A stretch of 64,000 bases of DNA from the NCBI RefSeq assembly GCF_013912065.1, contig NZ_JACESA010000010.1:1-64000 (forward strand), read 5' to 3'. The DNA is from Brevundimonas sp. Its GTDB lineage: Bacteria; Pseudomonadota; Alphaproteobacteria; Caulobacterales; Caulobacteraceae. Under the pieces are notes generated by a model. It was not told the origin of the DNA. It saw only the letters and a list, made by a program, of their open reading frames with translations, and made no database searches. How positions within the stretch are numbered: the first letter of the stretch is position 1; each line of letters starts with the position of its first letter. A program made the position numbers and the translations under genes. Below, one piece after another: positions 57,898 through 64,000 of the stretch.

Positions 57898-58707
57898 ATG
57901 TTCGCCAAACTGTTCAACCGCCGTCCCGTGGCCCGTCTTCGCCGCAGGACCTCGACGCCCGAGGATACGGCGGCTTGGGCGGTGGGCGACATCCATGGCC
58001 GGCTGGACCTGCTGTCGCCGCTGGTCGACGCCATGATCGCGGACCTGGAAGCCACGACCGCGCGTCGCAAGATCCTGGTGTTCCTGGGCGACTACATCGA
58101 CCGGGGACCGGATTCGAAGGGCGTGATCGACCTGCTGGCGGGTCTGCGGAGCCGGGGCATGTTCGAGCTCCACTTCCTGCGCGGCAATCACGAGGATCGG
58201 ATGGAAGCTTTTCTGACCGATCCCCAGCTGGGACCCGGCTGGTGCGACTACGGCGGCCGCGAGGCGCTTCAGTCGTATGGCGTCGCTCCGCCGTTCGACA
58301 AGACCGACGCCGACGGCTGGGCCGCCGCCTGCGCCACGCTGAACGCCGCCGTCGACGACCGCCAGCGCGCCTTCCTCGCCGCCCAGGAATACAGTTTCTC
58401 GCTGGGCGATTATTTCTTCGCCCATGCCGGCGCCCAGCCGGGCGTTCCGCTGGACCGGCAGGATCCCCAACAGCTGATGTGGGTGCGCCAGGCCTTCCTG
58501 CACCATCCCGACCCCTTCGAGCGGGTCGTCATCCACGGCCACACCCCGGCCGAAGCCGTCCATGCCGACGATCGGCGCATCGGCCTGGACACCGGCGCCT
58601 ATGCAACGGGGGTGCTGACCGCCCTGCGGCTGGAGGGCGAAGACCGCCAGCTGATGCAGACGGCGGTCGTCGGCAGCCAGGTCACCCTTAGCCGCCGCCC
58701 GCTCTGA
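57898..58707 (+). CDS. Metallophosphoesterase (PPP-type protein phosphatase-like)
   Basis: A 269-residue enzyme with the calcineurin-like metal site: GDIHGRLDLL, FLGDYIDRGPDSKGV and LRGNHEDRM, plus later His residues in FFAHAGAQPG and VVIHGHTPAEAV. This is the bacterial serine/threonine phosphatase/ApaH-like pattern. The substrate is unknown; position after an exopolysaccharide exporter suggests regulation of that pathway. AGAGGGG directly precedes the ATG. Confidence 0.88.
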   Translation: MFAKLFNRRPVARLRRRTSTPEDTAAWAVGDIHGRLDLLSPLVDAMIADLEATTARRKILVFLGDYIDRGPDSKGVIDLLAGLRSRGMFELHFLRGNHEDRMEAFLTDPQLGPGWCDYGGREALQSYGVAPPFDKTDADGWAAACATLNAAVDDRQRAFLAAQEYSFSLGDYFFAHAGAQPGVPLDRQDPQQLMWVRQAFLHHPDPFERVVIHGHTPAEAVHADDRRIGLDTGAYATGVLTALRLEGEDRQLMQTAVVGSQVTLSRRPL

Positions 58708-58710
58708 GGC

Positions 58711-59100
58711 CTACATCCCCTCGATCAGGTGGATCAGATTGCCGTCGGGGTCCTTGAACCATGCCAGCTTGACCGGTCCGGCCTCGTGGATGTCGCCGTT
58801 CAGGCTGAGGCCGGGCAAGTCATAGTGTTCGAACACGACGCCTCGCGCCCTCAGCGCCTGGACCGTCTCCAACAGGTCGCCCTGCATGGCGAAGGTGACG
58901 GCGTTGGCCTTGTTGGTCCCGGCGTATTCGGACGCATAGACGGTCAGCCGCGTCGCGCCGGTGCGGAAGCTCAGCACCCCGTCCATGTCCGGACCGCCGT
59001 CGCCTTCCACCGTCAGGCCCAAGGTGTCCCGATAGAAGCTTCGGGCGCGGTCGATGTCGCTGACGGCGACGATGGCGGATGAATCCCGGTCCTTCAGCAT
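58711..59100 (-). CDS. VOC-family (glyoxalase/dioxygenase-fold) protein
   Basis: A 129-residue single-domain protein: SAIVAVSDIDRARSFYRDTL at the N terminus, LSFRTGATRLTVYASEYAGT, and the C-terminal PVKLAWFKDPDGNLIHLIEG with the metal-binding Glu. Such proteins include glyoxalases, fosfomycin-resistance enzymes and unknown lyases; the activity here cannot be told. A strong ribosome binding site (AAGGAG) precedes the ATG. It is convergent with the phosphatase gene. Confidence 0.85.
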   Translation of the reverse strand: MLKDRDSSAIVAVSDIDRARSFYRDTLGLTVEGDGGPDMDGVLSFRTGATRLTVYASEYAGTNKANAVTFAMQGDLLETVQALRARGVVFEHYDLPGLSLNGDIHEAGPVKLAWFKDPDGNLIHLIEGM

Positions 59101-59160
59101 GGTCGCTCTCCTTCTGCTGAAGGCGGAGCGGAGGGAACGGCGATAAGGTTCCGGCCGTCG

Positions 59161-59463
59161 TCAGATCGGCATGGCCATGATTTCCTTGTAGGCGGAAATC
59201 ACCTGGTCCCGGACGGAGATCACGGTCTCCAACGAAGCTTCGGCCGAACTCAGGGCGGTGACGACGTCGATCAGATTGCCCTGGCCCTGAATCGAGCTGG
59301 ACATCTGGGTCTCGGCCGCGCGCGACTGCTGCGTCATGTCGGTCATGGCGTTCTTGACCAGGTCGGCGAAGCCGTTGTCGCCGGCGGCCGGCGGCTGGGC
59401 CGCGACCGGCATGGCGCCGCCCTGGATGGCGGCATAGGCCTTGGCGGCCATCATCGGGTTCAT
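59161..59463 (-). CDS. fliE: Flagellar hook-basal body protein FliE
   Basis: FliE joins the MS ring to the proximal rod and is the first rod protein exported. The 100-residue protein has the typical C terminus SSIQGQGNLIDVVTALSSAE followed by ASLETVISVRDQVISAYKEI and MAMPI. It is the last gene of the flgB-flgC-fliE operon, 10 bases after flgC. Confidence 0.93.
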   Translation of the reverse strand: MNPMMAAKAYAAIQGGAMPVAAQPPAAGDNGFADLVKNAMTDMTQQSRAAETQMSSSIQGQGNLIDVVTALSSAEASLETVISVRDQVISAYKEIMAMPI

Positions 59464-59473
59464 GGCCTAGCCC

Positions 59474-59893
59474 TCAGCGTTTGATGATGTCGAGTGTGCG
59501 GCTGTCCATCGACCGCGCCGTCTCGATGACGTTCAGATTGGCTTCGTAGGCGCGTTGGGCCTCACGCATGTCCATGGCCTCGACCAGGGTGTCGACGTTC
59601 GGCCGCATTACATAGCCCTCGGCGTTCGCCGCCGGATGGGACGGGTCGTAGTCCATCTTGAACTCGCTGTCGTCCGGCCGCACCTCGGCTAAGGCGACGC
59701 CGGTGGCGCCATCGACCTCGCGCGCCTGAAAGACCGGCACCTGACGGCGATAGGGCTCGCCGCCCGGCGTGCGCGCGGTGGACTGGGCGTTGGCGATGTT
59801 CTCGGCGATGACGCGCATCCGCGACTGCTGGGCCTTTAGGGCCGAGGCGGCGACGGCCATGGCGCTGTTCGAGGGCGGAACGGGGTCGGGCAT
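59474..59893 (-). CDS. flgC: Flagellar basal-body rod protein FlgC
   Basis: FlgC is a proximal rod subunit. The 139-residue protein has the rod-protein N terminus (ALKAQQSRMRVIAENIANAQ with the conserved N of the SxxNIAN motif), RRQVPVFQAREVDG, YDPSHPAANAEGYVMRPNVD and the C-terminal helix EAMDMREAQRAYEANLNVIE. It follows flgB after 13 bases. Confidence 0.95.
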   Translation of the reverse strand: MPDPVPPSNSAMAVAASALKAQQSRMRVIAENIANAQSTARTPGGEPYRRQVPVFQAREVDGATGVALAEVRPDDSEFKMDYDPSHPAANAEGYVMRPNVDTLVEAMDMREAQRAYEANLNVIETARSMDSRTLDIIKR

Positions 59894-59906
59894 GAATCAG
59901 TCCTTC

Positions 59907-60314
59907 TCAGCCTGCGCCGGGCTTCTTGGCGGCCATGCGGATCATGGACATGGATTTCTGGTAGAAGCCGATGGCGGCGTCATAGGCCATGCGGCTCTCG
60001 GCCATCTTCAGCATCTGCTCCTCGACCACCACCGAGTTGCCGTCGAGCGTGGTCTCGGAATCGGGCGACTTGGACGCATCGAACCGCGGCGGGCTGACGG
60101 CCGGGGCGATATGGGCGACGTTGGTGCGGACCATCTGCAGCCCCCCGCCCCTGCGCAGGGCGGCGGCGAAGTCGGTCGGCTGTTTCAGATCGCGGCCGAC
60201 GAAGCCCGGGGTGTCGGCGTTGGCCACGTTCTCGGCGATGACGCGCTGACGCTCGTCCAGCCAGCCCAGCCGGCCCTTGATCTGCCCCAGCAGCGGAATG
60301 TCGGCGACGCCCAT
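59907..60314 (-). CDS. flgB: Flagellar basal-body rod protein FlgB
   Basis: FlgB is a proximal rod subunit. The 135-residue protein starts MGVADIPLLGQIKGRLGWLD and has ERQRVIAENVANADTPGFVG near the N terminus and VEEQMLKMAESRMAYDAAIG at the C terminus. GGGAG precedes the ATG; a longer frame upstream is not rod-like. First gene of flgB-flgC-fliE, divergent from fliO across a region with CtrA-type boxes. Confidence 0.94.
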   Translation of the reverse strand: MGVADIPLLGQIKGRLGWLDERQRVIAENVANADTPGFVGRDLKQPTDFAAALRRGGGLQMVRTNVAHIAPAVSPPRFDASKSPDSETTLDGNSVVVEEQMLKMAESRMAYDAAIGFYQKSMSMIRMAAKKPGAG

Positions 60315-60366
60315 GGCGGTCTCCCGTGCGACGCGGATGCGCCGATGGGCAGAAAATGCCGGCTCC

Positions 60367-60419
60367 ATGGTTAACAGGCCGTTATCTAAACCGGTCGTTA
60401 ACCGTGGTGGTTAAGACTC
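60367..60419. promoter_or_regulatory. CtrA-type boxes between flgB and fliO
   Basis: The divergent promoter region holds TTAACCAT on the minus strand (60367-60374), a near-consensus box TAAA-N7-TTAA (60387-60401), a further TTAA (60411-60414) and a GANTC site (60415-60419). CtrA activates early flagellar genes in Caulobacter, so both operons are probably CtrA targets. Binding is inferred from the motif only. Confidence 0.6.
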
Positions 60420-60455
60420 CAGGCAACAGCGCCGACAGCGCGGGGCCTCAAGCGT

Positions 60456-60731
60456 ATGAATTTCCTCGATCTCGCCCGCGCCGTCTTCGGCCTGGCCTTC
60501 ACCCTCGGCCTGATCGGTCTCGCCGCCTATGCGGCGCGTCGCTATGCGCCACAACTGATGGCCAAGCTGAACGCCCAGCGCGGCGAACGACGGATGCAGG
60601 TGGTGGAGACCCTGGTGCTGGACCCCGCCCGTCGCCTGGTCCTGGTGCGGATCGACGAGGAGGAACGGCTGATCCTGCTGGGCGAAGGGCGCGAACTGAT
60701 CGAGCCGCGCCAGCCGGAGATCTTCAAGTGA
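60456..60731 (+). CDS. fliO: Flagellar biosynthesis protein FliO
   Basis: FliO helps assemble the FliP ring of the export gate. The 91-residue protein has one membrane segment (AVFGLAFTLGLIGLAAYAAR) and a C-terminal soluble part (RMQVVETLVLDPARRLVLVR then IDEEERLILLGEG) typical of FliO. It precedes fliP; a dispersed repeat has come to lie between them, separating two genes that are adjacent in most genomes. Confidence 0.88.
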   Translation: MNFLDLARAVFGLAFTLGLIGLAAYAARRYAPQLMAKLNAQRGERRMQVVETLVLDPARRLVLVRIDEEERLILLGEGRELIEPRQPEIFK

Positions 60732-60743
60732 GGGGTTCAAGGA

Positions 60744-60891
60744 TTCTCCCTCCCCCTCCGGGGGAGGGGCGTCGCGAAGCGACGGGGCGGGGGCGGCAAG
60801 GCGAGGCCGCAGGGACTGTCGATGGATCGCCCTGCCCGGCCCACCCGGCTCCGCTGCGCTCCGCCCCCCTCCCCCACAGGGGGAGGGAGAA
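60744..60891 (+). repeat. Dispersed intergenic inverted-repeat element, copy C
   Basis: Same element and orientation as 1438-1601: left end CTCCCTCCCC...GGGGAGGGG, the internal CGTCGC-GAA-GCGACG hairpin, and right end CCCCTCCCCC...GGGGGAGGGAGAAG. It occupies nearly all of the gap between fliO and fliP, and its right end is the ribosome binding site of fliP (GTG at 60893). Confidence 0.8.
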
Positions 60892-60892
60892 G

Positions 60893-61693
60893 GTGTTTGC
60901 GGTTCCCGCCGCGTCCGAGCTGAAACGCGCGGCCCTGCTGTCGCTGTTCACCACCCTGGTCTGCCTGGCCTGGCCTTTAGCCGCCTTCGCTCAGGACGCG
61001 GCAAGCAGCGGATCGGCGCTGAACATCGACCTGGGCACCGGCGCCGGCCTGACCCAGCGGGTGGTGCAGCTGATCGGTCTGATGACCGTCCTGTCGCTGG
61101 CGCCGTCGATCGTCATCATGACCACCAGCTTCGTGCGGATCGTCGTGGTCCTGTCGCTGCTGCGCACCGCCCTGGGCATGCAGCAGTCGCCGCCGAACGC
61201 CGTCCTGGTGTCCCTGGCCCTGTTCCTGAGCGCCATCGTCATGGCCCCGACCTGGCAGGACGCCTATGATTCGGGCGTCCGTCCGCTGCTGGATGAGCAG
61301 ATGGAATTGCCCCAGGCGTTCGACGCGGCGGCGGAACCTGTGAAAACCTTCATGCTGGCCCAGGTGGACCGTTCGGACCTGGCTCTGTTCACCCGATTGA
61401 GCCGTGTCGAGGCCCCGACCAACATGCAGGACCTGCCCCTGCGCGTGGTCACGCCGGCCTTCATGATCAGCGAGCTGAAGAAGGCGTTCGAAATCGGATT
61501 TCTCCTTTTCGTTCCGTTCCTTGTGATCGACCTGGTGGTCGCCAGCGTGCTGATGTCCATGGGTATGATGATGCTTCCTCCGGTGGTGGTGTCCCTGCCG
61601 TTCAAGCTGATCTTCTTCGTGCTGGTCGACGGTTGGCGGCTGGTCGCCGGAAGCCTGGTCGAGAGCTTCCAGCGGGCGTCCGGAACCGGATAA
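60893..61693 (+). CDS. fliP: Flagellar type III export gate protein FliP
   Basis: FliP forms the ring-shaped core of the export channel with FliQ and FliR. The 266-residue protein has a signal peptide (LLSLFTTLVCLAWPLAAFA) and the family motifs VQLIGLMTVLSLAPSIVIMT, SFVRIVVVLSLLRTALGMQQ, PPNAVLVSLALFLS and VVTPAFMISELKKAFEIGFL. The start is GTG at 60893, placed directly after the repeat's purine-rich end; a frame open further upstream runs through the repeat and is not coding. Confidence 0.94.
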   Translation: MFAVPAASELKRAALLSLFTTLVCLAWPLAAFAQDAASSGSALNIDLGTGAGLTQRVVQLIGLMTVLSLAPSIVIMTTSFVRIVVVLSLLRTALGMQQSPPNAVLVSLALFLSAIVMAPTWQDAYDSGVRPLLDEQMELPQAFDAAAEPVKTFMLAQVDRSDLALFTRLSRVEAPTNMQDLPLRVVTPAFMISELKKAFEIGFLLFVPFLVIDLVVASVLMSMGMMMLPPVVVSLPFKLIFFVLVDGWRLVAGSLVESFQRASGTG

Positions 61694-61806
61694 TCCCCGC
61701 CCCATAAGGCTTTGCGCCTTTTACACGCTTGCAATACCGGACGAAATCCGTGTTGATCCCTCAGTCCTCGCCATGAATCAGGCGACTAACACTGGAAACG
61801 CTTCTT

Positions 61807-62085
61807 ATGACCACTCAAGCCGAACTGATCGCCGCCGTCGCCAAGGACGCCGGTGTCTCGCAGGCCGACGCCGGCAAGGTGCTGACGGCGATCGTCGAAA
61901 ACATCCACGCCAGCCTGAAGGCCGGCGGCGACGTGCGCATCTCGAACCTGGGCGTCTTCGACACCGCCGCCCGCGCCGAGCGTGAAGGCCGCAACCCGGC
62001 CACAGGCGCGACCATCAAGATCGCCGCCTCCAAGGCCGTCCGCTTCCGCGTGTCCAAGCCCCTTAAGGACGCCGTCAACGGCTAA
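61807..62085 (+). CDS. HU-family DNA-binding protein
   Basis: A 92-residue histone-like protein that bends and compacts DNA. The pattern is that of HU/IHF: TTQAELIAAVAKDAGVSQAD, VRISNLGVFDTAARAEREGR with the arm motif NPATGATIKIAASKAVRF, ending LKDAVNG. It is a single gene between fliP and the convergent TPR gene. The ribosome binding site is weak (GGAAACG). Confidence 0.93.
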   Translation: MTTQAELIAAVAKDAGVSQADAGKVLTAIVENIHASLKAGGDVRISNLGVFDTAARAEREGRNPATGATIKIAASKAVRFRVSKPLKDAVNG

Positions 62086-62092
62086 GGTTTCT

Positions 62093-62110
62093 CGGTCCCC
62101 ACGGGGACCG
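62093..62110. terminator. Hairpin between the HU gene and the TPR gene
   Basis: A perfect 8-bp stem, CGGTCCCC with GGGGACCG, around a 2-base loop, 8 bases after the HU stop. No U-tract on either side; it may act on both convergent transcripts. Confidence 0.4.
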
Positions 62111-62120
62111 ATCAGCCGAT

Positions 62121-64000
62121 TTAACGGGCGGGGGTCGCGGGGCGATTCTCGCCCGTTTCACTTCTGAAGTCCTGTTTGGCCGCATTGACCCAGCCGACGA
62201 AGGTGTCAGCGGTGGACGCGAGACCGGCGAAATCCCCCGCCCCCGCCACGCCCGACAGATTGTCGTCGAGCGCCACGCGGATCGCATTGGCCGAACGCGC
62301 CTTGGCGATGAAGGGCGTGTACTGGCCGTGCAGACGGTCCAATGCGCCCCGGTTTCCGCTCAGCGAATAGCCGACGCCGGCGCGGATCAGCCAGCTTTCC
62401 TCGACCGGCGTCAGCGGGGTCGTCGCCTGCTTGTAGCGGTCGCCCAGGCGGGCCTCGTAGAGCGGCGCCGCCTCCGCCCATTTCTGCTGTTTCCAGAAGA
62501 TGTCGCCGCGCACCTCGCGGGCCGGGTCGGACTGGTCGCGATCCAGCACCTCCAGCGCATGATCATAACGGCCCAGGTCCATCAGGGCGCGGGCCTCCAG
62601 CGCGCGACGCTCGCTGTTCATGGCGTTGGGCAACAGGGTGGTGCGCGAGCCCCACAGGGCCTGAAGCGCCTTCTCCGGCTGGCGGTCCATCAGATAGACG
62701 GTGGCCAGATTGGTGGCGACCTGGGCCTTGGCCACGCCGCCCAACCGCTCGTCCACCTGATGCTTCAGCAGTTCGGCGGCCTGGTCCAGCAGATCGACGT
62801 CGATCAGGCGACGCGACAGGCGGCGAACCATCTCGTCGCCGTCGGCCCCGATCGGGGTCAGTTCGCGGAAATCATAGAACAGCGCCAGGGCCTGGACCGG
62901 CTGTAGGCCGTCGGCGGCGCCTTCCAGAAACAGGGCGCGGAAGGCGTTGGACTGATCGGCCTGGATCTCGGCGGCCCCCGGCACGCCCGCCATCCGCTTG
63001 CCGGCGCCGCGCAGGGCGTCCAGAGCCTCGCGGTAGCGACCCTGCTGCAGATAGAGGTCGGCCAGTTTGCGGATCACCGCCAGTTCGGTGGCGTCGCCGC
63101 GCCAACGCCATTTGAGCTGTTCCAGCTGCTGCGCCGCCTGGTCGGGCGTCAGGACGCCCTTGTCGAGCTCCAGGCTGATGGCGCCCAGTTTGGCGGGGGT
63201 GGCGATCCCGTCCAGCGGGGCGCGGGCCACGGCCTTGTAGACCTTCAGCGCGCGGTCCTTGTCGCCGGTCAGGTCAAACAGGCGGGCCTGGACCACCCGC
63301 GCCGTCAGCTGGTCGGCGGCCGAGGCGTTCTGGCTGAAGACATAGGCCAGCAGCTGGCGGGCGGCGGGCAGGTCGTTGGTCTCGATCGCCGCCAGGGCAT
63401 GGGCGGCGCCGAACCGGGCGCGCCATTCCTTGGGGAAGTCGTCGATGACCGAGGCGCCGGCCGCGAAGGCCCTGCGTGCGCCCGCCCAGTCGCCCAGCTG
63501 CGCGGCCAGGTAGCCCTGCCAGACCTTCGTGGCCGGATCGTTCGACAGCGAGGCCCCGGCGAAATCGACCTGGGCCTCCTCCAGCCGACCGACGCCGACG
63601 CGGGCGGCGCCGCGCAGGCCCCGCACCTCGGGCTCGCCCTGCATGTTGGGGGCCTTGGCGATCAGGGCGTCCAGCACGCCGATCGCCTCATAGTTCAGCC
63701 CCGATCCCACCAGGAAACGGGCCAGGGCCATCCGGGCCGCGATCGGCGCGCGGGGATTGTCGGTTCCGGCTATGGTCTCTTCGGCCGCGGCGTCCTGCAG
63801 ACGGCGATAGCGGGCCGAGAAGCCGTCCTCGCCCACGGCGCCCCAGTCCTCCAGGATCAGGGCCGGATGGGCCGCACGCCTCGGTGCGTCGCCTCCCGCG
63901 CCGGCGGTCTCCAGCGTCGCCGACGGCGGCGACAGGGTCAGGCCGTCCGGACGGCTGAGGGTGACCAGGTCGCCCGCCGCCTCGATCTTCAGGTCGTCGG
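62121..64000 (-). CDS. Large TPR-repeat protein (5' end beyond the window)
   Basis: At least 626 codons; the frame is open to the last base of the window, so the N terminus is missing. It is made almost wholly of helix pairs of TPR/SEL1 character (for example GLNYEAIGVLDALIAKAPNM, VQLAQFDLTG-like units, LYLQQGRYREALDALRGAGK, LMDLGRYDHALEVLDRDQSD, WAEAAPLYEARLG). There is no membrane segment in the visible part. The role is unknown; neighbours are flagellar genes, but it is on the opposite strand. Confidence 0.8.
   Translation of the reverse strand, partial: DDLKIEAAGDLVTLSRPDGLTLSPPSATLETAGAGGDAPRRAAHPALILEDWGAVGEDGFSARYRRLQDAAAEETIAGTDNPRAPIAARMALARFLVGSGLNYEAIGVLDALIAKAPNMQGEPEVRGLRGAARVGVGRLEEAQVDFAGASLSNDPATKVWQGYLAAQLGDWAGARRAFAAGASVIDDFPKEWRARFGAAHALAAIETNDLPAARQLLAYVFSQNASAADQLTARVVQARLFDLTGDKDRALKVYKAVARAPLDGIATPAKLGAISLELDKGVLTPDQAAQQLEQLKWRWRGDATELAVIRKLADLYLQQGRYREALDALRGAGKRMAGVPGAAEIQADQSNAFRALFLEGAADGLQPVQALALFYDFRELTPIGADGDEMVRRLSRRLIDVDLLDQAAELLKHQVDERLGGVAKAQVATNLATVYLMDRQPEKALQALWGSRTTLLPNAMNSERRALEARALMDLGRYDHALEVLDRDQSDPAREVRGDIFWKQQKWAEAAPLYEARLGDRYKQATTPLTPVEESWLIRAGVGYSLSGNRGALDRLHGQYTPFIAKARSANAIRVALDDNLSGVAGAGDFAGLASTADTFVGWVNAAKQDFRSETGENRPATPAR

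Noticed and set aside
60326-60892. A long frame fusing fliO region and repeat to fliP
   Set aside because: The upstream part overlaps fliO in another frame and the repeat; FliP homology begins only after the GTG at 60893.

Overview
The window is about 64 kb of very GC-rich, gene-dense alphaproteobacterial chromosome and most likely comes from a Caulobacterales genome close to Brevundimonas. The evidence for this is a ctrA gene with a cluster of GANTC (CcrM) sites and TTAA-type CtrA boxes in its promoter region, a DivJ-like cell-fate histidine kinase, Caulobacter-like flagellar genes, DUF1150/DUF1491/DUF6456 family proteins and a SufE/LptCAB-RpoN-Hpf-PtsN neighbourhood. The genus is an inference; no rRNA is present to fix it. 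The first 121 bases form a perfect 56-bp fold-back, so the left edge is probably a contig end.

Layout. 0.06-1.4 kb: the 3' part of fliI, then fliJ. 1.4-5.1 kb: a dispersed repeat, a GH10 xylanase lipoprotein, a small acidic protein, ctrA, and divergent from it an orphan DnaA-domain-IV-like protein with a DUF6456 partner. 5-12 kb: membrane acyltransferase, TonB siderophore receptor, sufE, divJ-like kinase, a secreted protein and a DUF1491 protein. 12-14.65 kb: an accessory stretch with a broken phosphatase gene, two unknown genes and about 1.4 kb without a convincing gene that holds opposing terminators, possible small RNA(s) and a dense array of short perfect palindromes. 14.6-21.4 kb: stress and envelope proteins, an HxlR regulator/SDR pair, an aspartyl protease and thrC. 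21.7-27.5 kb: amino-acid biosynthesis (thrB; a fused aspartokinase-homoserine dehydrogenase behind a threonine leader peptide and attenuator; metX-metB behind a SAM riboswitch) and tRNA-Glu. 27.6-39 kb: a glycosyltransferase-like gene, carA, GH3 beta-glucosidase, ZIP transporter, proBA, a MazEF-like toxin-antitoxin pair and PQQ glucose dehydrogenase. 39-47.4 kb: nitrogen assimilation (gltD-gltB-amtB) and Hsp20/DUF1150. 47.4-53.2 kb: ptsN, hpf, rpoN, lptB, lptA, lptC, an RNase D-like exonuclease and tRNA-Leu. 53.4-58.7 kb: VanZ-like, WecG/TagA glycosyltransferase, cell-wall hydrolase, transglutaminase-like peptidase, polysaccharide export lipoprotein and a phosphatase. 58.7-64 kb: VOC protein, flgB-flgC-fliE divergent from fliO-fliP, an HU protein and a TPR protein cut by the window end.

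How it fits together. Cell-cycle control (ctrA, divJ, CtrA boxes before the flagellar genes) sits beside the flagellar export genes it probably drives. Homoserine is a branch point used in opposite directions: the hom-thrB operon appears to be controlled by ribosome stalling on a run of Thr codons, while the adjacent divergent metX-metB operon carries an S-box-like SAM riboswitch. Thus two RNA-level sensors sit back to back and divide homoserine between threonine and methionine. Three copies of a dispersed inverted-repeat element occur between genes, and two of them end exactly in the Shine-Dalgarno sequence of the next gene (xylanase, fliP).
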